Shown: positions 45,905 to 55,504, counted from the stretch's first letter. The stretch is DNA of 64,000 bases from Sinorhizobium meliloti 4H41 (GCF_000375585.1 NZ_AQWP01000002.1:124001-188000); one strand, 5' to 3'. Numbers and translations are program-made. The notes: generated by a model from the letters alone, not told the origin.

Positions 45905-47212
45905 ATGATCTCCCGTTACTCCCGGCCGGAAATGGTGGCCATCTGGTCGCCGGAAACCAAGTTCCGCATCTGGTTCGAGATCGAGGCGCATGCCTGCGAC
46001 GCCTTGGCCGAAATCGGCGTGATCCCCAAGGAAGCTGCAAAGACCATATGGGAAAAGGGCGGCGCGGCAACCTTCGACGTCGCCCGCATCGATGAGATCG
46101 AAGCCGTCACCAAGCACGATGTCATTGCCTTCCTCACCCATCTTGCGGAATTCGTCGGCCCCGACAGCCGCTTCATCCATCAGGGCATGACCTCTTCCGA
46201 CGTGCTGGACACCTGCTTCAACGTTCAGCTCGTCCGCGCGACCGATCTCCTGCTCGCCGATCTCGACAAGCTGCTCGAGGCGCTGAAACGGCGTGCCTTC
46301 GAGCACAAGGACACGGTGACCATCGGCCGTTCGCACGGCATTCACGCCGAGCCGACGACCTTCGGCGTCAAGCTCGCGCTTGCCTATGCGGAGTTCGACC
46401 GCTGCAAACAGCGCCTTCTCGCTGCACGCGAGGAGATCGCGACCTGCGCCATTTCCGGAGCGGTCGGCACCTTCGCCAATATCGATCCCCGCGTCGAGGA
46501 ACATGTGGCAGAAGCACTCGGCCTCAAGGCTGAACCCGTTTCGACTCAGGTGATCCCGCGCGATCGCCACGCGATGTATTTCGCAACGCTCGGCGTCGTC
46601 GCCTCCTCCATCGAGCGTCTCGCAACCGAGATCCGGCATTTGCAGCGCACCGAGGTCCTGGAGGCGGAGGAATATTTCTCGCCGGGCCAGAAGGGCTCTT
46701 CCGCCATGCCTCACAAGCGCAATCCGGTGCTGACGGAGAACCTGACGGGACTCTCCCGCATGGTCCGCGCCTTCGTCGTTCCGGCCATGGAAAACGTCGC
46801 CCTGTGGCACGAACGCGATATCTCGCATTCGTCGGTCGAGCGCATGATCGGTCCGGATGCGACGGTCACGCTCGATTTCGCGCTGGCCCGGCTGACCGGC
46901 GTCATCGACAAGCTTCTCGTCTACCCGGACAATATGTTGAAGAATATGAACAAGTTCCGCGGACTTGTTCACTCCCAGCGTGTTCTTCTCGCCCTCACCC
47001 AGGCCGGTGTTTCGCGCGAGGATGCCTACCGGCTCGTACAGCGCAATGCCATGAAGGTCTGGGAACAGGGCAAGGACTTCCTCGAAGAACTGCTCGCCGA
47101 CACGGAAGTCCGTGCAGCTCTTTCCGAAGAGGACATCCGGGAGAAATTCGACCTCGGCTATCATACCAAGCACGTCGACACGATCTTCCGGCGGGTTTTC
47201 GGTTCCGTCTAG
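45905..47212 (+). CDS. purB: Adenylosuccinate lyase
   Basis: The 435-residue enzyme of the fumarase/aspartase superfamily has MTSSDVLDTCFNVQL, GRSHGIHAEPTTFG and the signature SSAMPHKRNPVLTE. It cleaves SAICAR and adenylosuccinate in purine synthesis. The ATG at 45905 (MISRYSRPEMVAIWS) is the family start; 45857 would add 16 residues. A hairpin terminator follows. Confidence 0.97.
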   Translation: MISRYSRPEMVAIWSPETKFRIWFEIEAHACDALAEIGVIPKEAAKTIWEKGGAATFDVARIDEIEAVTKHDVIAFLTHLAEFVGPDSRFIHQGMTSSDVLDTCFNVQLVRATDLLLADLDKLLEALKRRAFEHKDTVTIGRSHGIHAEPTTFGVKLALAYAEFDRCKQRLLAAREEIATCAISGAVGTFANIDPRVEEHVAEALGLKAEPVSTQVIPRDRHAMYFATLGVVASSIERLATEIRHLQRTEVLEAEEYFSPGQKGSSAMPHKRNPVLTENLTGLSRMVRAFVVPAMENVALWHERDISHSSVERMIGPDATVTLDFALARLTGVIDKLLVYPDNMLKNMNKFRGLVHSQRVLLALTQAGVSREDAYRLVQRNAMKVWEQGKDFLEELLADTEVRAALSEEDIREKFDLGYHTKHVDTIFRRVFGSV

Positions 47213-47257
47213 GTGGGACGGAAACCGCTGATCCCGGAATGGCGCACGTTTTTCCAT

Positions 47258-47291
47258 GCCCGCATTTGACGTCCTTCGTTCAAATGCGGGC
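47258..47291 (+). terminator. Hairpin terminator after purB
   Basis: GCCCGCATTTGA and TCAAATGCGGGC form a 12-bp perfect stem with a 10-base loop; CGAAGTCTTTAG follows. It lies 46 bases past the purB stop. Confidence 0.6.
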
Positions 47292-47362
47292 GAAGTCTTT
47301 AGCGGTCCTTTAGGTGCTCCATGTGAAGCTTACAGCTGTCGCAATCAGGTTTCGAGAAAACC

Positions 47363-47668
47363 ATGGTTTACAAGGACAGCCTTCAGCGCGCCTCTTCGCG
47401 CGAAAAGACGAAGATAACCGGGACCGTCACCTGCAAGACGGGTTCGACCAACGGGATTGTGGTCGATCTTTCCGACGAAGGCATCTGCTTCAGGCTGCTC
47501 TTCGATATCGGCGCGCGGACCGGTCAGGAAGTGACGATCAGGAGCGAGGAGCTCGGCTTTCTCTCCGGCATGGTGCGCTGGGTCCGCGGCGACAGGATCG
47601 GCATCAAGCTGAACCTGTCCTCGAACACGGCAGCCCAGATCTCATCCTATTACAAGTTCTTTCGCTGA
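47363..47668 (+). CDS. Single-domain PilZ protein
   Basis: The 101-residue protein has the PilZ core with VVDLSDEGICFRL (D/NxSxxG motif) and MVRWVRGDRIGIKL. The first c-di-GMP motif RxxxR is imperfect: the stretch reads SSREKTKITG, with R, K and K instead of two spaced arginines. It may bind c-di-GMP weakly or not at all. The window's GGDEF protein is a possible but unproven source of the ligand. Confidence 0.85.
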   Translation: MVYKDSLQRASSREKTKITGTVTCKTGSTNGIVVDLSDEGICFRLLFDIGARTGQEVTIRSEELGFLSGMVRWVRGDRIGIKLNLSSNTAAQISSYYKFFR

Positions 47669-47731
47669 TCAGTGGCGATCCGAGCGGGATGTTGAGGCGG
47701 TCGCTCCCAACTCCCCGCTCGAGCGGGAGAC

Positions 47732-48544
47732 CTATCGCGCCGGACCGGCCGGTTGTTCCACCAGCTTGCGGTAGAGATGCCACGTCGCGTGGCCGAAGAT
47801 CGGCATGATGACGGCAAGACCGACGAAGACCGGGATGGAGCCGATCACCAGTCCGGCTGCGATGATCAAGCCCCACAGGGCCACCGGCACCGGATTGGCG
47901 AGCGTCGCTCTGACCGATGTTTCCATCGCCGTCAGCGCACCGACGTCGCGATCGAGGAGCAGCGGGAAGGTGACGACGCTTATCGACAGCACGACGACGG
48001 CAAAGACGAAGCCGACAAGATTGCCGACCAGGATCAGATTCCACCCCTGCTCGGTGGTGGTCACACTGGTCCAGAACTCCGAGATCGAAGCCGGAGGCGT
48101 CGAACCGAAGATGGTTAGATAAAGACCCTGGGCGACCAGCAGCCAGACGACGAAGATGACGAAGAGGACAGCGGCAACCGCGAGGATCGACGGGATTGCC
48201 GGATGGCGATGCAGCCGCATTGCGTGCGGCCACCGCGCGTCCATGCCGAGTTCGCGACGCCTGCTGACCTCATAGAGGGCGATGGCAGCAACAGGCCCGA
48301 TGAGGGCAAAGCCGGAAGCGAGCGGATAGAGCAGCGGCAACATGTTCGCTCCCGCACTCCACGTCATCAGCACGACGCCGGCGATTGGATATATGAGGCA
48401 CAGAAAAACATAATGCGACGGCTTTTCCCGGAAGTCATCCAGCCCGAGACGCAACGCGTCGAACACATCCGCAATGCCAATCTTTCGTATGCCGGGATGC
48501 GCGACGGTCGGATCTGCCCCCGACAGAACATGGAAGGTTGTCAT
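47732..48544 (-). CDS. DUF2189 integral membrane protein
   Basis: The 270-residue protein has about six membrane segments (YVFLCLIYPIAGVVLMTW, LLYPLASGFALIGPVAAIAL, AVLFVIFVVWLLVAQGLYL and others) and the DUF2189 hallmarks DALRLGLDDFREKPSHY and GPVAAIALYEVSRRRE. Function unknown; located in the inner membrane. Its 3' end faces the PilZ gene, with a CCCGCTCGAGCGGG palindrome at 47714-47727 between them. Confidence 0.86.
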   Translation of the reverse strand: MTTFHVLSGADPTVAHPGIRKIGIADVFDALRLGLDDFREKPSHYVFLCLIYPIAGVVLMTWSAGANMLPLLYPLASGFALIGPVAAIALYEVSRRRELGMDARWPHAMRLHRHPAIPSILAVAAVLFVIFVVWLLVAQGLYLTIFGSTPPASISEFWTSVTTTEQGWNLILVGNLVGFVFAVVVLSISVVTFPLLLDRDVGALTAMETSVRATLANPVPVALWGLIIAAGLVIGSIPVFVGLAVIMPIFGHATWHLYRKLVEQPAGPAR

Positions 48545-48708
48545 GGCTCACACTCCTCAACGAACCAGAGCAGCCACGGACCCGCGACAGTGGTGTTAAA
48601 AGATGGGCCGCTGTCGAACCGCGACTGTGAGTGTGATTATACAGAAAATGCCGCCTCTGTCGCCTCCGCCTTGACTTCGGCCTTTTTCGACTTCAAATCG
48701 CGACGATC

Positions 48709-49263
48709 ATGAAGGTTTCCGAAACACATATCCTCATCGTTCCCGGCTACACCAACTCGGGCCCGAACCATTGGCAGACCCGATGGGAGCGTAAACTGTC
48801 GACCGCGCGCCGCGTCGAGCAGGCAGAATGGTCGAAGCCGGTGCGGGAGGATTGGGTGGCGCGCATGATCGAGGAGGTCAATGCCGCAGAGAAGCCGGTC
48901 GTCATTGTCGCGCATTCGCTCGGCGTTGCCACGGCGATCCACGCACTGCCTCATTGCACGCGGCAGATTGCCGGCGCATTCCTGGTTGCCCCGCCGGACG
49001 TCGCCAACCCGAATATCCGGCCGAAGCACCTGATGACCTTCGGCCCCTATCCGCGCGATCGCCTGCCCTTCCCGTCGATCATGGTGGCCAGCCGCAACGA
49101 TTCCTTCGGCTCCTACGAGCACGCCGGCGATATCGCAAACGCCTGGGGATCGCTGCTCGTCGATGCCGGCGACGCCGGCCACATCAATACGGAATCCGGC
49201 CACGGCCCCTGGCCGGAAGGTTCGATGGTCTTCGCCCAGTTCATGAGCCGCCTGCGGGCGTAG
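48709..49263 (+). CDS. RBBP9/YdeN-type serine hydrolase
   Basis: The 184-residue alpha/beta hydrolase starts MKVSETHILIVPGYTNSGPN, has the nucleophile elbow VAHSLGVATA, an Asp in DSFGSYE and a His in GDAGHINTE. The family (RBBP9, YdeN) hydrolyses small esters or peptides of unknown identity. AT-rich leader; isolated gene. Confidence 0.86.
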   Translation: MKVSETHILIVPGYTNSGPNHWQTRWERKLSTARRVEQAEWSKPVREDWVARMIEEVNAAEKPVVIVAHSLGVATAIHALPHCTRQIAGAFLVAPPDVANPNIRPKHLMTFGPYPRDRLPFPSIMVASRNDSFGSYEHAGDIANAWGSLLVDAGDAGHINTESGHGPWPEGSMVFAQFMSRLRA

Positions 49264-49289
49264 GACACGTTATCGTTCGACATCGCAAC

Positions 49290-50519
49290 TCACGCCTGGC
49301 CGAGACCCGCTGCCGCCACCCGCAGGTATTCGAGAAAAGTTTTCTGAAGCCTGCTCGGCAGCCAGTTCTCCCGAACGGTGACACCGATCGTCCGCGTCCG
49401 GAGCCGGCTGCGCACCTCATCGGCGACCGGAATGCAACCAAGGAGATTTTCTCTTTCCTCGATGGCGATCTGGCGGCGAGAGAGCATCGACAGCCGGTCG
49501 CTTTCCAGAATGATGGCACGCGTGAGAACGAGCGAGCTCGTCTCGATACTCGCCCTTGGCGCGTCCCCGCAACCAGCAAAAAGCGCATCGAATGCGGCCC
49601 GGATAGGCGTGCCGGGACGCTGGGCGACCCATTGCTGGGCGGCGAGCTGGTCAAGTGATGCACCCTTTCCGCTGCTGTTGAGAAGCGGGTGCCCGGATCG
49701 TCCGACCACCGCGTAGGGGTCCTCGAAAAGGGGCTCCGCCCGCAGCCCCTCGAGGTCGCTGCCCGAACGCAGCGCTCCGATCAGAATGTCGCTCGCGCCG
49801 GTGCGCAACTGCTGCGACAGAGCCTCGTAGGAGCCATCCACGACTTCCACCCGGGCATTCGGGTGCTCCGCCATAAGGGGGTTGACGGCGCGCGCAATCA
49901 ACAGGGTGCGCGCAAGCGGAAGACTTGCAATCTTGATCCGCCCTTCCATGCGCCCTTCGATTTCGCGGATTTCATCCAGCGCCTGCTCCAGTTCGGTGAG
50001 GGCCACCTGCCAGCGCATCGCGAGGCGGCGGCCTAGTGTATTCGGCGCCACGCCGGCCGGGCTGCGCATGAGGATGGCCCTGCCGATATTGGTCTGCAGG
50101 TCATGCAATGCCCGGTGCAGCGCCGCCGGCGAGCCGCCGCCGCCGCGCGCCGCCTCGGTGATGGAACCGTTGCCGGCAAGGGCGATCAGCGCCTCTATCT
50201 GCCGAAAGGTTATTCGCGCGATACATTTGGCGACCAGCGTCGGATCGCGCTGCGAACTCAAGCCGAAGAGCTCGGCCAGCGCCAATGCGATCTGGTTCTC
50301 CATGCGGCGTATCCGCGTCAAGAGAACCTCGCCGGCCGCCGTCGGCTGACTGCCGGCAGCATAGCGCGACAGGAGTTTCGCGTCGAAGCGGCGCTCGATC
50401 CCCGCGAGCGCCACCGAGACGGCGGGTTGTGAAATGTGCAGCTCGGCGGCCGCCCGGTTGAGGCTGCCCGTCTCGCAGACCTGCATGAAGACCCGCAGAT
50501 GCCGGATGTTGATATCCAT
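49290..50519 (-). CDS. LysR-family regulator with two tandem winged-helix segments
   Basis: From ATG 50519 the product has 409 residues, about 100 more than a standard LysR. Residues 4-62 are a normal LysR HTH (LRVFMQVCETGSLNRAAAEL, then HISQPAVSVAL). Residues about 103-165 repeat the pattern (FRQIEALIALAGNGSITEAA), but the recognition helix is altered (GGGGSPAALHRALHDL). The substrate-binding domain begins near residue 190 (MEGRIKIASLPLARTLLIAR). It is divergent from galB and should control the gal/tct genes in response to a carboxylic-acid intermediate. Confidence 0.87.
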   Translation of the reverse strand: MDINIRHLRVFMQVCETGSLNRAAAELHISQPAVSVALAGIERRFDAKLLSRYAAGSQPTAAGEVLLTRIRRMENQIALALAELFGLSSQRDPTLVAKCIARITFRQIEALIALAGNGSITEAARGGGGSPAALHRALHDLQTNIGRAILMRSPAGVAPNTLGRRLAMRWQVALTELEQALDEIREIEGRMEGRIKIASLPLARTLLIARAVNPLMAEHPNARVEVVDGSYEALSQQLRTGASDILIGALRSGSDLEGLRAEPLFEDPYAVVGRSGHPLLNSSGKGASLDQLAAQQWVAQRPGTPIRAAFDALFAGCGDAPRASIETSSLVLTRAIILESDRLSMLSRRQIAIEERENLLGCIPVADEVRSRLRTRTIGVTVRENWLPSRLQKTFLEYLRVAAAGLGQA

Positions 50520-50634
50520 TGCGATCAACTGTGCTCCAGAGGCAGATTCGAAAAAAACTATAGCTCGGCTCGGCTTTCGTATTAGCACCGGGGCCCTGTC
50601 GGATGCCAGTGTCCACTCCGAAGAATGAAGGAGC

Positions 50635-51375
50635 ATGGATATGCATCAAAAGACCGGACTCGTCGTCAGCGCGCATTCGGCCGACTTCGTCTGGAGGGCT
50701 GGCGGCGCGATCGCGGCCCACGCAAGACAGGGTTATGCAGTCACAGTCGTTTGCCTGTCCTTCGGCGAGCGCGGCGAGTCGGCGAAGCTCTGGAAAAAGT
50801 CGGGAATGACTCTCGAGGCCGTGAAGGCGGACCGTCGGCGCGAGGCGGAAAACGCCGCGAAGGCGCTCGGCGTTCGCGATATCCTGTTCTACGATCTCGG
50901 CGACTACCCCATGCAGGTGACGCCGGAAGCCTTCGATCGGCTGGTGGACCTCTACCGCGAAATACGCCCGGAGTTCATGCTGACGCACTCGCGGCAGGAC
51001 CCTTATAACTTCGATCACCCGATGGCGACCGAGTTCGCGCAGCATGCGCGTGTCATAGCCCAGGCGCATGGGCACAAGCCCGGCACGCCCGTACTCGGCG
51101 CCCCGCCTGTCTATCTCTTCGAGCCGCACCAGCCGGAACAATGCAATTGGAAGCCGAACTTCCTGCTCGACATCACCGATGTCTGGGAGAAGAAACTGGC
51201 GGCGATCAAGTGCATGGAGGGACAAGAGCATCTCTGGGAATATTATACCCGTGTCGCCCTCCAGCGAGGCGTCCAGGCCTCGCGCAATTCCGACTACAAG
51301 ATCACCTATGGAGAGGCCTACGAGGCCGTGTTTCCGCATGTCACCGGTACACTCGGACATGGAGCGCTGGGATGA
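50635..51375 (+). CDS. galB: 4-oxalomesaconate hydratase (GalB, PIG-L family)
   Basis: The 246-residue PIG-L/LmbE-fold protein has [20 protein letters not shown] (zinc-site AHxxD) and [20 protein letters not shown]. Its close match in pattern is Pseudomonas GalB, the zinc hydratase that turns the enol 4-carboxy-2-hydroxymuconate into 4-carboxy-4-hydroxy-2-oxoadipate (CHA). Linkage to galC and galD supports this over a deacetylase role. GAAGGAGC precedes the start. Its stop overlaps galC by ATGA. Confidence 0.86.
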   Translation: MDMHQKTGLVVSAHSADFVWRAGGAIAAHARQGYAVTVVCLSFGERGESAKLWKKSGMTLEAVKADRRREAENAAKALGVRDILFYDLGDYPMQVTPEAFDRLVDLYREIRPEFMLTHSRQDPYNFDHPMATEFAQHARVIAQAHGHKPGTPVLGAPPVYLFEPHQPEQCNWKPNFLLDITDVWEKKLAAIKCMEGQEHLWEYYTRVALQRGVQASRNSDYKITYGEAYEAVFPHVTGTLGHGALG

Positions 51376-52046
51376 GCGTCGTTCACCGGAATATCGAGCG
51401 GACCGGTCAGAGCCTTGTCGACGCCCTGGCGGAGTGCGGCGTTGCGACGGTCCACGAGGCGATGGGCCGCACCGGCCTGATGCAGTCCTATATGCGCCCC
51501 ATCTGGCGCGGGGCGCGCGTGGCGGGTACGGCGGTGACGGTCTCGATACCGCCTGCCGACAACTGGATGATCCATGTGGCGGTCGAGCAGTGCCGCGAAG
51601 GCGACATTCTCGTGGTCGCACCGACCTCGCTGTGCGACGCCGGCTATTTCGGCGAATTGCTTGCAACCTCACTTATGGTGCGTGGCGTGCGCGGTCTGAT
51701 CATCGAGGCCGGGGTACGGGATGTCAGTGAATTGGAGGAAATCGGCTTTCCCGTCTGGTCACGGTTCGTCTCGGCACAGGGAACGGTGAAGGCGACGCTT
51801 GGTTCGGTCAACGTGCCGATCGTCTGTGCAGGCGCCGCCGTGGCACCCGGCGATGTCGTCATCGCCGACGACGACGGGGTCATGGTCGTACCGAAAGCGC
51901 AGGCAGAACAAGCGGTCGCGGCCTCGCGCGCGAGGCTTGAGAAGGAGCGCAAGACGCGTGAGCGGCTGGCCGCCGGCGAACTGGGACTGGACATCTACGA
52001 CATGCGCGGCGCACTCGCAGCCAAAGGACTGAAATACATCGATTGA
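51372..52046 (+). CDS. galC: 4-carboxy-4-hydroxy-2-oxoadipate aldolase/oxaloacetate decarboxylase
   Basis: The 224-residue protein is of the RraA/HMG-CHA aldolase group (GalC, LigK): [40 protein letters not shown] and [20 protein letters not shown], the last with the R/D pair near the metal site. It cleaves CHA to pyruvate and oxaloacetate. Translationally coupled to galB. The known product set feeds the TCA cycle. Confidence 0.86.
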   Translation: MSVVHRNIERTGQSLVDALAECGVATVHEAMGRTGLMQSYMRPIWRGARVAGTAVTVSIPPADNWMIHVAVEQCREGDILVVAPTSLCDAGYFGELLATSLMVRGVRGLIIEAGVRDVSELEEIGFPVWSRFVSAQGTVKATLGSVNVPIVCAGAAVAPGDVVIADDDGVMVVPKAQAEQAVAASRARLEKERKTRERLAAGELGLDIYDMRGALAAKGLKYID

Positions 52047-52087
52047 AGCGGGAGATGGCGCAGGAGCCACTTCCGCAGGGAGGACGA

Positions 52088-52972
52088 ATGACCACGATTG
52101 CATTCATCGGCTTCGGCGAGGCAGCGCAGTCCATCGCCGGCGGGCTTGGCGGCCGGAACGCCGCGCGGCTCGCCGCTTACGATTTGCGCTTCAACGACCC
52201 GGCTGCTTCCGACGCCCTGCGGGCAAGAGCGGCGGAACTCGGTGTCGAACCGCTCGACGACGTGGCCGGCATTGCTTCCGCGGATGTCGTGCTGTCGCTC
52301 GTCGTCGGTGCCGCGACGAAGGCCGTCGCCGCCTCGGCGGCGCCGCATCTTTCCGGCGAGGCGGTCTTCATCGACCTCAACTCCGTCGGGCCGGACACCA
52401 AGGCCCTCGCAGCCGGCGCGATCGCTACCGGGAAGGGCAGCTTCGTGGAAGGCGCCGTCATGGCGCGCGTGCCACCCTATGCCGAGAAGGTTCCGATCCT
52501 CGTTGCGGGCAAGCGTGCCGTCGAGGTGGCGGGGCGCCTGAACGCGCTCGGCATGAACCTCGAAGCGGTCGGCGATACCCCTGGCCAGGCTTCGTCGCTG
52601 AAGATGATCCGTTCGGTGATGATCAAAGGTGTCGAGGCCCTGCTGATCGAAGCTCTGTCCTCGGCGGAGCGGGCCGGCGTTACCGAGCGCATTCTTGATT
52701 CGGTCCAGGAGACCTTTCCCGGCCTCGATTGGCGTAATGTGGCCGACTATTACCTGTCCCGGACCTTCGAGCACGGCGCCCGTCGCGTGACAGAGATGAC
52801 CGAAGCAGCCGAGACGATCGAATCGCTCGGACTGAGCGCCCCCATGTCGCGGGCTGCCTGCGAGACGATCGCTGCCGCTCATGCGGCGATGAAGGATCAG
52901 GGGCTCTCCGTAAATGACGGCTATCGCGGTTTCGTACCGGTGCTCGCACGCCGCCTGGCGAAGGACAGTTGA
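52088..52972 (+). CDS. Beta-hydroxyacid-dehydrogenase-like protein with DUF1932 domain
   Basis: The 294-residue protein begins TTIAFIGFGEAAQSIAGGLG, a Rossmann NAD(P) motif, as in 6-phosphogluconate/3-hydroxyisobutyrate dehydrogenases, and ends in a DUF1932 helical domain (DSVQETFPGLDWRNVADYYL, then SRTFEHGARRVTEMTE). It has GGGAGGACGA before its ATG. Its place between galC and tctA suggests it oxidises or reduces an intermediate or precursor of the tricarboxylate pathway. It is not of the LigC (Gfo/Idh) type, so its reaction is open. Confidence 0.8.
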   Translation: MTTIAFIGFGEAAQSIAGGLGGRNAARLAAYDLRFNDPAASDALRARAAELGVEPLDDVAGIASADVVLSLVVGAATKAVAASAAPHLSGEAVFIDLNSVGPDTKALAAGAIATGKGSFVEGAVMARVPPYAEKVPILVAGKRAVEVAGRLNALGMNLEAVGDTPGQASSLKMIRSVMIKGVEALLIEALSSAERAGVTERILDSVQETFPGLDWRNVADYYLSRTFEHGARRVTEMTEAAETIESLGLSAPMSRAACETIAAAHAAMKDQGLSVNDGYRGFVPVLARRLAKDS

Positions 52973-52973
52973 G

Positions 52974-54518
52974 ATGGACGGTATCTTACAGTCGCTCGGC
53001 GTCATCTTCAGCCTTTCCGGCGTTGCCGTACTCGTCACCGGGGCCCTGCTCGGGATCGTCATCGGCGCCCTGCCCGGACTTGGCCCGTCGATCGGATTGA
53101 GCCTGCTCATCCCGTTCACCTACAATCTCGGCCCCGAGCTCAGCATGCTGCTGATGATCTCGCTCTATACCTCAGCCGAATATGGCGGCTCTATCAGCGC
53201 TATCCTCCTGTCGACCCCGGGCACGGCCGCCGCTGCGGCGACCGCGATCGACGGCTATTCCATGGCTCGACAGGGCAAGGCGAACGAGGCGATCGCGATT
53301 TCGCTGACTGCCTCCACCGTCGGCGGGGTTCTCGGCGGGCTTGCGCTGCTGCTGCTGGCCATGCCGCTCGCCTCGCTGGCGTTGAAATTCGGACCGGCCG
53401 GGTACTTCGCCGTCGGCGTGTTCGGCCTGAGCTCGGTCGCGGCACTGTCCGGTGGTTCGCTGGTCAAGGGTCTTGCCTGTGCCGCCTTCGGTCTTGCGCT
53501 GGCGACGGTGGGCATAGATCCGATCGCCGGCACGCCGCGCTTCACCTTCGGACTTTTCCAGCTCTATGAGGGCGTACCGTTTCTGGCGGCACTCATCGGC
53601 CTCTTCGCCGTGTCGGAAGCGCTCGCGATGGTCGAGAGCCGCGTGGTGTCGGCGCCGTCCATCAAGGACAAGGTCGGCCACGTCTTCATGTCAGCGGCGC
53701 TGTGGAAGGAAACCTGGCGCTCCATGCTCTCCGGTTCGGCCATAGGCACCGTGCTCGGAATTCTTCCCGGTGTCGGCGGCAACATCGCGTGCTGGGTCGC
53801 CCGCGATTATGCCCGCGCCCGGGACCGTCATCCCGAAGAGTTCGGCAATGGCTCCGCAAACGGCATCGCGGCACCTGAAGCCGCCAACAACGCCACAGTC
53901 GGCGGCGCACTCGTACCCCTCCTTGCGCTCGGTGTTCCCGGTTCCCCGACGACCGCGATCATGGTCGGCGCACTCATCATGCACGGTCTGCATCCCGGTC
54001 CGCAGCTCTTCAACGAGGCGCCGTCACTGGTCTATGCGATCCTTTTCGGAACGATCATCGCGTCGCTGGTGCAATATGCCGCGGGCTCTCTTTTCCTGCC
54101 GCTCATGGCCCGGGTGATGCGGCTGCCCGACGCGGTGATCGCCGTCGGCATCATGGCCTTTGCCGTTCTCGGCGCCTTCGCCATCCGCAACCTGATGTTC
54201 GACGTCTACCTGATGCTCGGCTTCGGAGTCGTCGGCTATCTCATGAAGAAGCTCCGCTTCCCGGTCGCCCCCGTCATTCTGGCTATGGTACTCGGCTATC
54301 TGGTGGAGTCGAACTATCGTACCGCGCTCGTGTCCTCGCAAGGCGACTACACGATCTTCGTCACCGATCCGATCAGCCTGATCTTCCTCATCCTGAGCCT
54401 CGTCAGCCTGCTGACGCCGCTTTGGCGACGGATCCAGGCGCGCCGCGCCAGTGCGCGGACCGAAGAAACGCGGACTGCACTGTCCGTTGAAAGCATCCAA
54501 CTGGAGGAGAAGACATGA
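52974..54518 (+). CDS. tctA: Tripartite tricarboxylate transporter, large permease TctA
   Basis: The 514-residue protein has about 10-12 membrane segments and TctA signatures: GIVIGALPGLGPSIGLSLLI, STPGTAAAAATAIDGYSMAR and the second repeat GILPGVGGNIACWVARDYA and GVPGSPTTAIMVGALIMHGL. It is the main transport subunit of a secondary, binding-protein-dependent tricarboxylate importer. Starts 1 base after the dehydrogenase stop. Confidence 0.93.
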   Translation: MDGILQSLGVIFSLSGVAVLVTGALLGIVIGALPGLGPSIGLSLLIPFTYNLGPELSMLLMISLYTSAEYGGSISAILLSTPGTAAAAATAIDGYSMARQGKANEAIAISLTASTVGGVLGGLALLLLAMPLASLALKFGPAGYFAVGVFGLSSVAALSGGSLVKGLACAAFGLALATVGIDPIAGTPRFTFGLFQLYEGVPFLAALIGLFAVSEALAMVESRVVSAPSIKDKVGHVFMSAALWKETWRSMLSGSAIGTVLGILPGVGGNIACWVARDYARARDRHPEEFGNGSANGIAAPEAANNATVGGALVPLLALGVPGSPTTAIMVGALIMHGLHPGPQLFNEAPSLVYAILFGTIIASLVQYAAGSLFLPLMARVMRLPDAVIAVGIMAFAVLGAFAIRNLMFDVYLMLGFGVVGYLMKKLRFPVAPVILAMVLGYLVESNYRTALVSSQGDYTIFVTDPISLIFLILSLVSLLTPLWRRIQARRASARTEETRTALSVESIQLEEKT

Positions 54519-55504
54519 GTATTACAAGAAGAACGTTCGGCGCGCGCATGGCAGGCGCGGCTGTGGGGCTGGCCGTCGTCCTGTCGGGATTTGCAGCACC
54601 GGCGAACTCCCTCGCCGCGGAATTTCCGGAAAAGCCGGTGACGCTGGTGGTTTGGGCGGGTGCCGGGGGAGCGCTCGACACTTACGGCCGCAAGCTCGCC
54701 GAACTCCTGGAAAAGGAGGCAGGGTGGACGGTGAAAGTGGACAACAGGCCGGGCGGCAGCGGCGCCGTCGGCGTCTCGCAGATCATGACGCAGCCGGCCG
54801 ACGGCTACAACATCCTCGTCCTCACCGGGACACTGACCTTCGGCATCGCCCAAGGCCTCATTCCCTTCGAACTCGAGGATTTCCGCCTGCTTCGGGCCAT
54901 GCAATCGGAGCCGTCTTCGCTTGCGGTGCTTTCCGACAGCCAATTCAAGACCGTCGACGATTTCATCGGATACATGAAGGACAATCCGAACGGCCTGAAA
55001 GTCGGCGGCCATGCGCCCGGAGGCTTTCATCAGTACATGCTGTACCAGCTCATGACGAAGGGCGGCTTCGAAAGCGGCTGGATCCCGCATGACGCGTCGG
55101 GCAAGGTGACGCTCGGCCTTCTCGGCAAGCACCTCGATGCTGCCATGATGACGCCATCGACCGGCCTTGCGCAGGTCAAAGGCGGCGAAATCAAGCTGCT
55201 TGGCGTTTCGACCGACAAGCGTAGCGCATTCCTGCCCCACGTACCGACGTTTAAAGAGCAGGGCTACGACATCGAGGGGGCGGTCTGGCGCGGTATCGCG
55301 GTAAAGGCGGGAACACCCGACGACACCGTCGGCGCCATCCAGGCTGCAGTGGACAAAGTGACTGCATCCGAGGACTGGAAGAAGTTCCAGACCGAGCAGT
55401 TCCAGGATAGCCCCGACTGGAAGGAAGAGGATTTCACCAAACGGGCGCAGAGCGATCTCGCCAACCAGGTCGAATTCCTCAAGGCCAACGGATACGTCGA
55501 ATGA
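54515..55504 (+). CDS. tctC: Tripartite tricarboxylate transporter, binding protein TctC
   Basis: The 329-residue protein has a signal with twin arginines (MSITRRTFGARMAG, hydrophobic run, ASAA-type end near LAAEFPEK). The mature part is the Bug/TctC fold (PVTLVVWAGAGGALDTYGRK, VKVDNRPGGSGAVGVSQI). It should capture the tricarboxylate in the periplasm. Overlaps tctA by ATGA, and tctB by ATGA. The order A-C-B differs from the classic C-B-A. Confidence 0.92.
   Translation: MSITRRTFGARMAGAAVGLAVVLSGFAAPANSLAAEFPEKPVTLVVWAGAGGALDTYGRKLAELLEKEAGWTVKVDNRPGGSGAVGVSQIMTQPADGYNILVLTGTLTFGIAQGLIPFELEDFRLLRAMQSEPSSLAVLSDSQFKTVDDFIGYMKDNPNGLKVGGHAPGGFHQYMLYQLMTKGGFESGWIPHDASGKVTLGLLGKHLDAAMMTPSTGLAQVKGGEIKLLGVSTDKRSAFLPHVPTFKEQGYDIEGAVWRGIAVKAGTPDDTVGAIQAAVDKVTASEDWKKFQTEQFQDSPDWKEEDFTKRAQSDLANQVEFLKANGYVE

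Noticed and set aside
47714-47727. CCCGCTCGAGCGGG palindrome between PilZ and DUF2189 genes as a terminator
   Set aside because: It is a perfect palindrome with no loop and no U-run, so a hairpin there would lose its central pairs; left as a note only.
50520-50634. LysR-type T-N11-A operator between the LysR gene and galB
   Set aside because: AT-rich CTATAG and TATTAG flanks were noticed, but no clear symmetric T-N11-A site with good arms could be defined by eye.
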